A DNA stretch of 64,000 nt, taken from contig NZ_BCQT01000017.1 of the NCBI RefSeq assembly GCF_001552215.1, positions 248,001-312,000 on the forward strand, read 5' to 3'. Every line of letters starts with the position of its first letter. The stretch's first letter is position 1. Positions 46,719 to 55,115 of the stretch are shown one piece after another. This DNA is from Actinomadura macra NBRC 14102 (lineage in GTDB: Bacteria; Actinomycetota; Actinomycetes; Streptosporangiales; Streptosporangiaceae). The notes beneath the pieces are model-generated. The model had not been told where the DNA came from. It worked only from the letters and a program-made list of their open reading frames with translations, and did not search any database. Both the position numbers and the translations under genes were made by a program.

Positions 46719-46730
46719 TGGTCTAGACCA
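46719..46730. promoter_or_regulatory. DasR-type operator (dre site)
   Basis: TGGTCTAGACCA is a perfect 12-base palindrome and the exact core of the Streptomyces DasR operator. It lies upstream of pfkA (transcribed leftward) and just after the stop of the macR-like gene. DasR is the GntR-family sensor of N-acetylglucosamine metabolism. Only the site is seen; dasR is not in the window. Confidence 0.7.
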
Positions 46731-46745
46731 TAGCCGTCCGAGGCC

Positions 46746-47411
46746 CTACTCGCCCTCTTGATCGAGACCTTTCTCGATGGCATATCGGACGAGTTCCACC
46801 CGGTTGTGGAGCTGGAGCTTGCCGAGGGTGTTCTGCACGTGGTTCTGCACCGTCCGGTGGGACAGGACGAGGCGCTGCGCGATCTGCTTGTACGTCAGGC
46901 CCTTCGCGACGAGCCGCAGGACCTCGGTCTCGCGGTCGGTCAGGCGCGGCGCGTCGTCGTCCGGGCGGGCGGGCGCGGCGGCCAGCCGGCGGTACTCGCC
47001 GAGGACGAGCCCGGCCAGCCCGGGGGTGAAGACGGCGTCGCCGGCGCCCGTCCGCCGGACGGCGTCCAGGAACTCCTCGCGCGCGGCGGACTTCAGCAGA
47101 TACCCCGTGGCGCCCGCCTTGACCGCCTCCAGGACGTCCTGCTGCTCGCCGCTGGCCGACAGCACCAGGACCCGGATGGGCGGGTCGGCCGCGACCAGGT
47201 TCCGGGTGACCTCGACGCCGCTGATGTCGGGGAGTTGCAGATCGACGACGGCCACCCCCGGGCGGGCGGCGGCGGCGATGCGGACCGCCGAGCGGCCGTC
47301 ACCGGCGGTGGCGACCACCTCGTGACCCGCCTCGGTCAGGTCGCGGGCGACGGACTCGCGCCACATCGGATGGTCGTCCACGACCATGACCCTGAGGGGA
47401 ACGTCGTTCAC
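46746..47411 (-). CDS. macR: NarL/LuxR-family response regulator, MacR-like
   Basis: The 221-residue regulator has a receiver domain (VMVVDDHPMWRESV, phosphoacceptor Asp in AVVDLQLPDISG, YLLKSA with the conserved Lys) and a C-terminal LuxR helix-turn-helix (LTDRETEVLRLVAKGLTYKQ, then LVLSHRTVQNHVQNTL). By gene order next to pfkA and plsC it corresponds to MacR of S. coelicolor, which controls lipoprotein genes. That name rests on recalled synteny, not on a search. The kinase gene lies 22 bases upstream. Confidence 0.85.
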   Translation of the reverse strand: MNDVPLRVMVVDDHPMWRESVARDLTEAGHEVVATAGDGRSAVRIAAAARPGVAVVDLQLPDISGVEVTRNLVAADPPIRVLVLSASGEQQDVLEAVKAGATGYLLKSAAREEFLDAVRRTGAGDAVFTPGLAGLVLGEYRRLAAAPARPDDDAPRLTDRETEVLRLVAKGLTYKQIAQRLVLSHRTVQNHVQNTLGKLQLHNRVELVRYAIEKGLDQEGE

Positions 47412-47433
47412 GGTCCACAGCCTACGGGCCCGC

Positions 47434-48636
47434 TCACCCCCGGCGGGCGCCGGCCGCTGGTCCGGGGACGCTCATCTCGATCTCCGTGCCCTCGCCGGGA
47501 GCGGAGACGATCGACACGGTGCCGCCGAGGTCGCGGATCCGGCCGCGGATGGACTGGGCGACGCCGAGCCGCCCGTCCGCCGCCGCCAGCGCGAGCCGAT
47601 CCGCGGGCATCCCGGGGCCGTCGTCGCGGACACTGACGGTGACCACGCCGGCGCCGTCGTCCTCCAGCAGCACCCAGGCGCGGGCGCCGTCGCCGCAGTG
47701 CCGCCGGACGTTGTCGAGCGCCGCCGCCACCGCCGCCTCGACCTCCCGGGCGGCGTGCTCGCGCATCCGGACCTGCGTCGCCGGTGCCGACACGGTCACC
47801 GAGGTCGACCCGTGCCCGGCCAGCAGGGGCCGCAGGTCGACCGTCCGGTCATGCCCGTCTCCGCCCACCGCCGCGTCGACGACCACGGCGATCGACGGCG
47901 TCGTGCCGATCATGGCGCGCAGCGCCGACTCCTGCTCCCCCGCGAGCCGCCCGAGCTCGGCCGCCTCGCCGCCCAGTTCCCCGCCGCGCCGCTGCACCAT
48001 CGCGAGCACCTGGAGCACCGAGTCGTGGATGCGCCGCGCGAGCCGCTCCCGCTCCCGCGTCGCCGACTCCATCTCCACGGCGCGGGCCAGCCGCGCCTCC
48101 GCCTCCAGCGCCAGCCGGACGACGTGCCCGACGACAAGGCCCGCGAGCAGCAGCAGCACGACCCCGTTGAAGGTGCCGCGGCCCATCCCCCCGGTCGTCC
48201 CGGCGACGACGTGCACCAGCAGGTTCGCGACGCCGAGCGCCAGCGCCGCGGCGATCCCGACCCGCCGTCCGCCCGCCACCGCCCACGCCAGCACGGCCGC
48301 CGCGACCCACGACATCGGCAGCGTCGGCCGCCCGTGCTCGATGTTGTGGGTCGTCTCCACCCACGCGGTGGCGAGGATGCAGCCGAACGCGACGGCCAGG
48401 TCGGCCGCCAGCAGCGGCCAGCCCCGCCGGCGCCGGCCGCGGAACGCGAGCACCGCGTACGCCGTCCAGGCGACCATCACGGCGAGGACGGCCCAGCCGC
48501 CCCACGGATGCGCGTACCCGTCGGAGTTCAGGGCGATCACCAGCGCCGCGTAGGCCAGCGACGCGACCCGGTACACCGCGACCGCACGCCACAGCGCGAC
48601 CTCCAGGCCCAGCCCGCCGCCCGCCCCGTTCACCAC
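47434..48636 (-). CDS. macS: MacS-like sensor histidine kinase
   Basis: The 400-residue kinase has six membrane segments in the first 185 residues with almost no external domain. A HisKA_3-type dimerisation helix follows, with the phospho-His in RERLARRIHDSVLQVLA, then a degenerate-looking but complete HATPase domain (ALDNVRRHCGDGA, VRDDGPGMPADRL). It starts at a GTG preceded by GAGGGCGGGG, nine bases after the plsC stop, so plsC, macS and macR form one operon. The signal it senses is unknown. Confidence 0.87.
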   Translation of the reverse strand: MVNGAGGGLGLEVALWRAVAVYRVASLAYAALVIALNSDGYAHPWGGWAVLAVMVAWTAYAVLAFRGRRRRGWPLLAADLAVAFGCILATAWVETTHNIEHGRPTLPMSWVAAAVLAWAVAGGRRVGIAAALALGVANLLVHVVAGTTGGMGRGTFNGVVLLLLAGLVVGHVVRLALEAEARLARAVEMESATRERERLARRIHDSVLQVLAMVQRRGGELGGEAAELGRLAGEQESALRAMIGTTPSIAVVVDAAVGGDGHDRTVDLRPLLAGHGSTSVTVSAPATQVRMREHAAREVEAAVAAALDNVRRHCGDGARAWVLLEDDGAGVVTVSVRDDGPGMPADRLALAAADGRLGVAQSIRGRIRDLGGTVSIVSAPGEGTEIEMSVPGPAAGARRG

Positions 48637-48645
48637 GCCCCGCCC

Positions 48646-49377
48646 TCAGTCACCGTCGTCCAGCCCGCCGTCGTCCACGGGACGGACCTGCTGGCCCACC
48701 ATCTCGGCCTTCACCTCCGCGGCGTACCGGTCCACGTACTCCTGGCCCGACAGCTCCCGGATCGCCTGCATGATCTCGTCGGTGATCTCCCGCAGCACCT
48801 CCCGGTCGTCCTCGCGCCCGTAGTACCGGGAGAAGTCGAGCGGCGCCCCGAACCGGACGCCCGGCCGGATGCCGAGGCGCGGGTAGGGCCGGCCCGGCGG
48901 CATCAGCTCGAACGTGTTGATCATCGCCATCGGGATCACCGGCACCCGGGACTTCAACGCCAGCCGCGCCACGCCCGTCTTCCCGCGGTAGAGCCGGTTG
49001 TCCGGCGCCCGGGTGCCCTCGGGGTAGATGCCGAGCAGCTTGCCCTCGCCGAGGATCCGCAGTCCCGTCTGCAACGCCGCTTCGCCGGCCGAGCCGCCCG
49101 TCCGGTCCACCGGCACCACGCCCACCCCGGTGAAGAAGCCCTTGCTGATCAGGCCCTTGAGCCCCGTGCCGGTGAAGTACTCGCCCTTGCCGATGAAGAA
49201 GATCGGCCGCATCAGCGGCAGCGGCCCGAAGAAGTGGTCGGCGAACGACAGATGGTTGCTGACGAGCAGTGCCGGCCCACGCTTGGGGACGTTGCGCATC
49301 CCCCGGTTCCGCGGCCACCACCCGAGGTACAGGATCGGCGAGAGAACGATCCTGAGCAGAATCCAGAACCAGAGCAT
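48646..49377 (-). CDS. plsC: 1-acyl-sn-glycerol-3-phosphate acyltransferase
   Basis: It acylates lysophosphatidic acid to phosphatidic acid at the inner membrane face. The 243-residue protein has an N-terminal hydrophobic segment (LWFWILLRIVLSPILYL, residues 2-18), the catalytic motif NHLSFAD (H-x4-D), GVGVVPVDR, and the glycerol-phosphate motif YPEGTRAPD, followed by VPVIPMAM. The ATG at 49377 has GGAGGAAGG seven bases upstream. It leads the plsC-macS-macR operon. Confidence 0.93.
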   Translation of the reverse strand: MLWFWILLRIVLSPILYLGWWPRNRGMRNVPKRGPALLVSNHLSFADHFFGPLPLMRPIFFIGKGEYFTGTGLKGLISKGFFTGVGVVPVDRTGGSAGEAALQTGLRILGEGKLLGIYPEGTRAPDNRLYRGKTGVARLALKSRVPVIPMAMINTFELMPPGRPYPRLGIRPGVRFGAPLDFSRYYGREDDREVLREITDEIMQAIRELSGQEYVDRYAAEVKAEMVGQQVRPVDDGGLDDGD

Positions 49378-49693
49378 GCGCGGACCTTCCTCCGACCGGC
49401 GGCCCAGGTGACGGGCACGTCCGGCTCCCTGACCGACGGGAGATGATGGCACATCCTCCCACTTCCCGTCGCTGCCTCTACCGGCCGGTACGCCGGGGCG
49501 GGCACCCCCGCCCGGCGCCGGTGCCGCCGGAATGAACGTAGGCTCTGAACGGTAAATCTCAATCGGGTGCGCCCGGGGGCTTGTCCCGGGCGGCGCAGCG
49601 AATACCGTGGGACACACGTTTCAGGGTGTCCGGGAGTGCCGCCGTGTCCGCCGGCACCGCCGGGCACACGTCAATGGGGGAGCGGAGGCCGTC
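49378..49693. other. Divergent intergenic region between plsC and the 49741 gene
   Basis: No gene is recognised. A TAAATC box (about 49551) in a short AT-richer stretch on the plus strand could start transcription of the rightward genes. The rest is GC-rich with short inverted repeats. Confidence 0.5.
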
Positions 49694-49744
49694 ATGCCGG
49701 TGCTGTCGGTCACTCCGGAGTCGTCGAAGGAGCCGGCCCCGTGA
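49694..49744 (+). CDS. 16-residue upstream ORF coupled to the next gene
   Basis: An ATG preceded by GCGGAGG at five-base spacing opens a 16-codon ORF (MPVLSVTPESSKEPAP) whose TGA overlaps the GTG of the next gene (GTGA). Its last codons contain the AAGGAG ribosome-binding site of that gene. The layout suggests translational coupling; a chance ORF is not excluded. Confidence 0.45.
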   Translation: MPVLSVTPESSKEPAP

Positions 49745-50535
49745 ATCGCCGTGGCAATGGACTGTCAGCCGACACCTACGCCCCACTGGTCGACCTCGCC
49801 CCGCATCTCGCCGACGCGATGCTCGCGGCGCTCGGCGAGGCCGGCGTGGCCGCCTACGCCGCCTCGCCGTCCGAACTGGCCGACCTGCCCGACCTCGCCG
49901 CCGAGGCCCCGCCCGGCGACGCCCTCGACCGGCTGTACGTCGACGTCGATATGAAGCCGGCCGCCGAGGGCATCCTGCGCGCCCACCTCGCCCGCCTCCG
50001 CGACGCCTCCGCCCGGGGCCCCGAACCCGAGACCGACCTCGCCGAACCCGCCGGCGACCCTCCCGCCCCCGATGGTGAGACCGCCGAACGCGACGAGGAC
50101 GCCATCTGGGCCGAGATCGTCGCCGGCTTCGACACCACCCCCGAAGGCGGCGACACCCCCTGGCCGGACCAGGAGAACATCGAGGAACCCGAGGACCCCC
50201 CGGACGAGGGCGACGACCGCACCGGCCGCCTCCCCCGCGTCCGCATGATCAAGCCCACCGAGACCGTCGACCTCCCGCCCGCCCCCGATGACGACGAGGG
50301 CCACTACGTCCCGCCCCCTCCCCCACCGCTGCCGAGCGCCGACCCCCTCACCAAAGGCGCCTGGATCGCCCTTATCGGCGGCCCCGTCTACCTGCTCATC
50401 ACCGTCATCCTCGACTGGGAGGTCCCCGGCTGGGCCGCCTTCCTCGCCGTCGCCGCCTTCATCGGCGGCTTCGTCACCCTCGTCCTGCGTATGGGCGACG
50501 AACCCCGCGACCCAGACGACGGCGCCGTCGTCTAA
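49741..50535 (+). CDS. Conserved acidic protein with two C-terminal membrane helices
   Basis: Function unknown; I recall related actinobacterial proteins in this position annotated only by a DUF. The 264 residues start with a helical domain (about 1-85, APLVDLAPHLADAMLAALGEAGVAAYA in part), continue as a long acidic Pro/Asp/Glu-rich linker (85-205), a Pro run near 205-210, and end with two membrane segments (about 215-240 and 242-260). AAGGAG lies eight bases before the GTG at 49741. The N-terminal domain should face the cytoplasm. Confidence 0.75.
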   Translation: MNRRGNGLSADTYAPLVDLAPHLADAMLAALGEAGVAAYAASPSELADLPDLAAEAPPGDALDRLYVDVDMKPAAEGILRAHLARLRDASARGPEPETDLAEPAGDPPAPDGETAERDEDAIWAEIVAGFDTTPEGGDTPWPDQENIEEPEDPPDEGDDRTGRLPRVRMIKPTETVDLPPAPDDDEGHYVPPPPPPLPSADPLTKGAWIALIGGPVYLLITVILDWEVPGWAAFLAVAAFIGGFVTLVLRMGDEPRDPDDGAVV

Positions 50536-50551
50536 TGGGGGGCGACCCCCA
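50536..50551 (+). terminator. Short terminator after the 49741 gene
   Basis: TGGGGG and CCCCCA pair around a GCGA tetraloop directly after the stop codon. Up to 50683 the gap consists of low-complexity GCTCGCTGGCGCTC-type sequence without a gene. Confidence 0.6.
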
Positions 50552-50683
50552 ATCCCCCGGCTGCGCGGCTCGCCACCTCCTCACTCCGCTGGCGCTCCGC
50601 TCCGGGGGCGCGGCGCGACGGGGATACCCGCTCCGCTCGCTGGCGCTCGCTGCGCATGCCTCCCGGTAACCGGCGGCTGAGGT

Positions 50684-51403
50684 TCAACCCTGCGAGTTGG
50701 GTAGGGAAGGGGAAAGGTTCAAGGTGGCTTGGACGGGGCGGTGGTCTGTGGCCTGGGGGTACTCCTCGGCGGTCGCGGAGGGGACTCCCCCGGCGATGAT
50801 CTCCACGGTCTCGTCCGCGAAGACGGCGTCTATGCGTCTGCGGGGGTTGCGGGAGGAGAAGGTCAGCTCCTCGCCATCCGGCGCCACCGCGTAGGCGTCC
50901 TGGAACCGGTCGGTGAAGAGTGACCAGGTGGGGCCGCCGGGTTCCTCGTTGATGTCGCCGGTGAGGACGACGGGGGCCTCGTAGCGGCGGCGGGCGCGGT
51001 CCAGGTGGGTGAGGATCTCGGTGGCGTGCCTGCGGCGCGGCGCCGTCATCAGGTCCAGGTGGGTGCAGGCGGCGACCAGGCGTGCGCCGGCCACCTGGAG
51101 GACGGCGATGGCCAGGGCGCGGCGGTGCAGGCCGGGAGTGGGGCTGAGCAGGTGGAACTCGCGGCGCAGGCGGCGGACCCGGGGGGCCGTCAGGATCGCC
51201 AGGCCGCAGGCGCGGCGTCCGGCGGCGATGTCCATGCCGCAGTCGCGGGCCAGGCGACGGCGCTTGACCCGCCAGTCCCAGAAGCGCGGAACCTCCTGAA
51301 GGCACAGGACGTCCGGGTCGATGGCGCGGACGACCCTGGCCACGGCGGCGGGGTCGTCGCGCAGCGACCGGACGTTGTAGGTGAGGACGCGGACCGGCGT
51401 CAC
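50684..51403 (-). CDS. Endonuclease/exonuclease/phosphatase-family protein
   Basis: A metal-dependent phosphoesterase of the DNase I-like fold; its substrate is unknown. The 239-residue protein shows VLTYNVRSL, the metal Glu in LCLQEVPRFW, the catalytic His in CTHLDL, VVLTGDINEEPG and the terminal DHRPVQA motif, so the active site is complete. No signal peptide is visible. Its GTG overlaps the glucokinase stop by four bases, giving a two-gene operon. Confidence 0.9.
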   Translation of the reverse strand: MTPVRVLTYNVRSLRDDPAAVARVVRAIDPDVLCLQEVPRFWDWRVKRRRLARDCGMDIAAGRRACGLAILTAPRVRRLRREFHLLSPTPGLHRRALAIAVLQVAGARLVAACTHLDLMTAPRRRHATEILTHLDRARRRYEAPVVLTGDINEEPGGPTWSLFTDRFQDAYAVAPDGEELTFSSRNPRRRIDAVFADETVEIIAGGVPSATAEEYPQATDHRPVQATLNLSPSLPNSQG

Positions 51404-52368
51404 ACGACCGCGTCCTGGCGGGGGCGTATGCGGGCGAGGTCGGCGGCGCCGACGATGCCGGCCGCCGAGCCCAGCTCGGCGATGCGGATGTCGGGCAGGG
51501 GGCGGTGGCCGCGGCCGGTCAGCGCGTCCTCGAACGCGCTGCGGACCGGGTCGAGGAGCAGGTCCCCGGCGTCGGAGAGGCCGCCGCCGATGATGAACGC
51601 GCCCGGGTCGAGGATGGCGCTGAGGTCGGCCAGGCCCTGGCCGGCCCAGTGCGCGACGGTGCGGAAGCACTCCAGCGCCGCCTTGTCGCCCTCGCGGGCC
51701 GCCTGCGTGATCTCGGGTCCGCTGATGCCGTCGGGCCGCCCGTCGCCGAGTTCGAGGAGGCGGCCCGCCATCGCCGGGGCGACGCGGGCGAGGTCGCGGG
51801 CCTCGTGGACGAGCGCGTTGCCGCTGGCGTACTGCTCCCAGCAGCCCCGGTTGCCGCAGCCGCAGCGCCGCCCGTCCGGGACGACCCGGAAGTGGCCCAT
51901 CTCCGCACCGATGCCGAACTGGCCCCGGTAGAGCTCGCCGTTGATGATGATGCCGCCGCCGATGCCGGTGCCGAGCGTCACCAGGACGATGAAGTTCTCG
52001 CCGCGGCCGGCGCCGAACTTCGCCTCGCCCCACGCGGTGGCGTTGCCGTCGTTCTCGACCACGACCGGGAGTCCGACGAGGCTCTCGACCTTCTCCTTGA
52101 TCGGCTCTTCCCGCCAGGCGAGGTTGGGCGCGAACAGCACGGTGGAGCGCGTCTCGTCGACGAAACCGGCGGTGCCGAGACCGACCGCGGCGACGTCCTC
52201 GAACTTGCCCTTGAGGAGGTCGACGACCTCGGCGATGACCTCGGCGGTCTCCTTGGGGTTCGTCGAGGGGGTCGGCCTGCGGACCTTCTCCAGAATCTTC
52301 CCCCGGTCGTCGACGACCCCCGCGGCCACCTTCGTGCCGCCCACATCCACGCCGATGGTCAGGGCCAT
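51400..52368 (-). CDS. glkA: ROK-family glucokinase
   Basis: It phosphorylates glucose with ATP and, in Streptomyces, takes part in glucose repression. The 322-residue protein has the ATP motif IGVDVGGTKVAAGVV, the glucose-binding and catalytic segment VVENDGNATAWGE, LGTGIGGGII, the E-x-GH type EMGHFRVVPDG and the ROK zinc motif CGCGNRGCWEQYASG with all cysteines. AGGAGG lies nine bases before the ATG at 52368. The gene order with the SRPBCC and DUF5304-like genes matches the Streptomyces glkA region as recalled. Confidence 0.94.
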   Translation of the reverse strand: MALTIGVDVGGTKVAAGVVDDRGKILEKVRRPTPSTNPKETAEVIAEVVDLLKGKFEDVAAVGLGTAGFVDETRSTVLFAPNLAWREEPIKEKVESLVGLPVVVENDGNATAWGEAKFGAGRGENFIVLVTLGTGIGGGIIINGELYRGQFGIGAEMGHFRVVPDGRRCGCGNRGCWEQYASGNALVHEARDLARVAPAMAGRLLELGDGRPDGISGPEITQAAREGDKAALECFRTVAHWAGQGLADLSAILDPGAFIIGGGLSDAGDLLLDPVRSAFEDALTGRGHRPLPDIRIAELGSAAGIVGAADLARIRPRQDAVV

Positions 52369-52415
52369 GTAACGCTTCCTCCTCCTCACGTGCCCCGGCT
52401 GGAGCCCGTACGCCA

Positions 52416-52823
52416 CTACTCGATGGGGTCGCCGCCGGTGGCGGCCGACCACGCGTCGGCCCGCTCGGGAGCGCTCCCACCGGGTGGCGGGCCTGACCGC
52501 TCGGACGTACCCGCCCGCGGGGCCTCCGACGCCTCCCCGCGCGTCCGGTCGAAGGCCGCCACCACGTCCAGCCCGGCGGCCAGCAGCGACCGGCCGGCCT
52601 CGCGCACGTGCCGTCCGACGTCGGCACCGGATTCACGCCCGACGGCTATCGCCCGACATATCGGGCAATTTCGACATTCGGCGGCGCCGGTGGCCATGTG
52701 CGGGACGTCCTCGGAGGTCGCTCGGCCCCAGACATCGCCGGTGCCGTCCCCGCCCATCCGCCTGCGCAGCGCGTCGAAGAGCTTGGCCGCCTCGTCGAGG
52801 ACGTCGCCTGGCTGCTCGTTCAT
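52416..52823 (-). CDS. DUF5304-like conserved protein
   Basis: The 135-residue protein has an acidic helical N-terminus (EAAKLFDALRRRMGG), a central CRNCPIC motif (two CxxC-like pairs) followed by AIAVGRESGADVGRHVREAGRSL (shown in part) and a disordered Ala/Gly/Ser-rich tail. This matches the short Cys-motif proteins encoded next to glucokinase in actinomycetes; the DUF name is from memory. The cysteines could bind metal. The ATG at 52823 is preferred to one five codons upstream because GGAAG precedes it. Confidence 0.72.
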   Translation of the reverse strand: MNEQPGDVLDEAAKLFDALRRRMGGDGTGDVWGRATSEDVPHMATGAAECRNCPICRAIAVGRESGADVGRHVREAGRSLLAAGLDVVAAFDRTRGEASEAPRAGTSERSGPPPGGSAPERADAWSAATGGDPIE

Positions 52824-52887
52824 GACCACATCTTCCATCCGTCGTCGGCGTGAAACGGTATCGCCCCCGCGACCTGGTGAGAAACGC

Positions 52888-53322
52888 TCAGCGCTCCAGG
52901 TGTCGCTTCAGTCCCTTGAGCGCGGAGTCGATGATCCGCTTCTCGCCCTTGCGCTTGACCATGCCGATCATCGGGATGCGGACGTCCACGGTCAGCTCGT
53001 AGGTGACCTCGGTGGCGCCGCCCGCCTCGGCGAGCGCGTAGGACCCGTGCAGTCCGGACACGACATTGCCCTTCTCCACCAGGTCCCACGTCACGCGGTC
53101 GTCGCCCTCCCAGGTGTAGGCGAGGCCGACGGTGTCGCTGAAGGGGCCGCCGTCGAAGGTGAGCCGGGCGCGGTCGGCGCGGCCGTCCCCACCCGTCTCC
53201 TGGACGGTGAACTCCCTGATCCCGCTGGCCCACTCGGGATAGTTCTCCAGATCGGCGATCACCGCCATGATCTCGGCCTTCCCGGCCTTCACCGTGATGG
53301 AAGAACTCGTTCGGTCGGCCAT
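52888..53322 (-). CDS. SRPBCC-family (polyketide cyclase/START-like) protein
   Basis: A small helix-grip fold protein that binds a hydrophobic ligand; the ligand is unknown. The 144 residues show the N-terminal strand SSSITVKAGKAEIMAVIADLENYPEW (shown in part), the central WEGDDRVTWDLVEK strands and a long C-terminal helix IDSALKGLKRHLE. GGAGGG lies eight bases before the ATG. It lies upstream of the DUF5304-like and glucokinase genes on the same strand. Confidence 0.88.
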   Translation of the reverse strand: MADRTSSSITVKAGKAEIMAVIADLENYPEWASGIREFTVQETGGDGRADRARLTFDGGPFSDTVGLAYTWEGDDRVTWDLVEKGNVVSGLHGSYALAEAGGATEVTYELTVDVRIPMIGMVKRKGEKRIIDSALKGLKRHLER

Positions 53323-53362
53323 CTGCGCATCCCTCCGGCTGTGTCCTTACAGAAAGTATCTT

Positions 53363-54130
53363 TCACACCGACAGGACGTAGGGCACCCCGCTGGCCCTGA
53401 AGTGGCCCACGTTCACGCATTCGGTCCGGCCGATGCGGATCCGGCTCGCGAGCGGCTGGTGAACGTGCCCGAAAAGCACATACTTCGGCCGCGTGCGGTG
53501 GATCGCGTCCAGGATCGCCTCGCTGCCCCGCTCGAACCGGCGCGCCACCGTGTCGTACAGCAGTTCCGGGACGGCGGGCGGGATATGGCAGCACAGCACG
53601 TCCACGGCTCCGACGGCCTTGACCTTGGCCGCGTACGCCTCGTCGTCCAGCTCGTAGGGGGTGCGGTACTCGGTGCGGAGCCCGCCGCCGACGAATCCGA
53701 ACGTCAGCCCGCCCAGCTCGGTGGTCTCCCCGTCCAGCACGCGGTGTCCGTCGCGCAGGTGCGCGCCCCACATGCGGGGGATGTCGACGTTGCCGTAGGT
53801 GAGGTACGCGGGGGACGGCATCGCCTCGAACAGCTCCGCGTACTGCCGGTCGACGGCCCGCTCGATGTGCGGCCATGCCTCCCCGCCGAGGCCCGCCCAG
53901 AGTGACCGGGAGAACTCGCGGGCCTCGTCGAAGCGCTTGCGCGTCCGCAGCGCGATGAAGCGGTCGGCGTTCTCCTGGCCGAACAGCTCCGCGAAGATCC
54001 CCTGCGCGTGGTCGGAGTAGTCGATGAACAGGATCAGGTCGCCCAGGCAGATGAGCGCGTCCGCGCCGTCACCGGCGCCCCGCAGCGCCTCGGCACGGCC
54101 GTGGACGTCGCTCACCACGTGGATCCTCAT
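53363..54130 (-). CDS. Calcineurin-like metallophosphoesterase
   Basis: The 255-residue protein has the dinuclear metal motifs in order: VVSDVHGRAE (D-x-H), ICLGDLI (GD), a TYGNVD segment (GN), a CCHIPP His and LFGHVHQPL (GHxH). The active site is complete. The substrate is not predictable. A TAGAGT box lies six bases before the ATG and there is no ribosome-binding site, so the message is probably leaderless. Confidence 0.9.
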   Translation of the reverse strand: MRIHVVSDVHGRAEALRGAGDGADALICLGDLILFIDYSDHAQGIFAELFGQENADRFIALRTRKRFDEAREFSRSLWAGLGGEAWPHIERAVDRQYAELFEAMPSPAYLTYGNVDIPRMWGAHLRDGHRVLDGETTELGGLTFGFVGGGLRTEYRTPYELDDEAYAAKVKAVGAVDVLCCHIPPAVPELLYDTVARRFERGSEAILDAIHRTRPKYVLFGHVHQPLASRIRIGRTECVNVGHFRASGVPYVLSV

Positions 54131-54136
54131 GAACCG

Positions 54137-54142
54137 ACTCTA
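54137..54142 (-). promoter_or_regulatory. -10 box of the leaderless metallophosphoesterase gene
   Basis: TAGAGT on the minus strand ends six bases before the ATG at 54130. Confidence 0.6.
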
Positions 54143-54176
54143 ATCGGGCCCGCTGAGGACGAACACGCCGCCCGAG

Positions 54177-54875
54177 TCAGCCGCCGGCCGCCGCCGAGAC
54201 CAGGGAGCGCCACTCGCTCACCAGGGCGGAATCGACCGCCGCGTCCCAGGCGCCGTCGGGACGGACGGCCGTGCCCACATGGAACGCGGTGACGCCCGCC
54301 GCCGCGAGGACGGCGACATGCTTGCGGCGCAGTCCGCCCCCGGCCATGATCATGCCGGTCGACTCCCGGTCCTCGGTGGCGCGCCGGACGAGGACGTCCA
54401 CCCCGGCGTCCACCCCGCGCGGGGAGCCCGCCGTGAGGACCGTGTCGAGCCCGCCGCCCAGGTGCCGGACGGCATCCCACGCCTGGGCGGGATCGGCGGC
54501 GTGGTCCAGGGCCCGGTGGAACGTCCACGGCAGCGGGGCGGCGACCGCGGCGAGCTTGCCGGTGGCGGCGGTGTCGACATGGCCGAGGGGGTCCAGGAAG
54601 CCGAACACGAACCCGTCCACGCCCGCCTGGGCGAGGGTGTCGGCGGCGTGCCGCAGCCGGTCGAGCTCGGCGCCGGTGGTGCGGAACCCGGCGTTGGCCC
54701 GCAGCATCACCCGCATGGGCAGGGACGTGGCCTCGCGGATCGCCTCGACGACGTCCGGATCGGCGGTGAGGCCGTCGGCGGCCATGTCGGCGACGACCTC
54801 GATCCGGTCGGCGCCGCCCTCCTGGGCGGCGCGTGCGTCGGCGGCGGTCAGCGCGATCACCTCGAGCAGCGACAT
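54177..54875 (-). CDS. cutC: CutC-family protein
   Basis: CutC is a TIM-barrel protein named for copper homeostasis; its biochemical role is unsettled. The 232 residues begin LLEVIALTAADARAAQEGGADRIEV (shown in part), the family's start, and contain LPMRVMLRANAGF where other members have RPR-x-GDF, DGFVFGFLDP, TFHRALDH and the MAGGGLRRKH segment. The conserved R-G-G-D-F-like loop is altered here. The ATG at 54875 is preceded by GGGGGATC. Longer starts enter unsupported sequence. Confidence 0.88.
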   Translation of the reverse strand: MSLLEVIALTAADARAAQEGGADRIEVVADMAADGLTADPDVVEAIREATSLPMRVMLRANAGFRTTGAELDRLRHAADTLAQAGVDGFVFGFLDPLGHVDTAATGKLAAVAAPLPWTFHRALDHAADPAQAWDAVRHLGGGLDTVLTAGSPRGVDAGVDVLVRRATEDRESTGMIMAGGGLRRKHVAVLAAAGVTAFHVGTAVRPDGAWDAAVDSALVSEWRSLVSAAAGG

Positions 54876-55115
54876 GGCGATCCCCCGAGTCCCAGATGTC
54901 CGGCGAGACCAAGGGTAGGCCAACGCGCGGCGCCCGCCACGGGACACCGGGCCGTCTTTGCCCTGCCGTTAACCGCGGCGTCGGTAGGGCGACAGCAAGC
55001 GGGCCAACGGTGTGCGAGGGACCGGCGGCCTTTCCTACTCATGGGTATCATCGGCTGCGGAGAAGCCGGAGCCGGTTTCCCCGCCGTCCCCGAAGACCGA
55101 TTACAGGAGTGGGCC

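Noticed and set aside
50552..50683. Repeated GCTCGCTGGCGCTCGC-like words as a mobile or REP element
   Set aside because: Short low-complexity words of this kind are common at gene ends in GC-rich actinobacteria; no defined unit boundaries or target duplications are visible.
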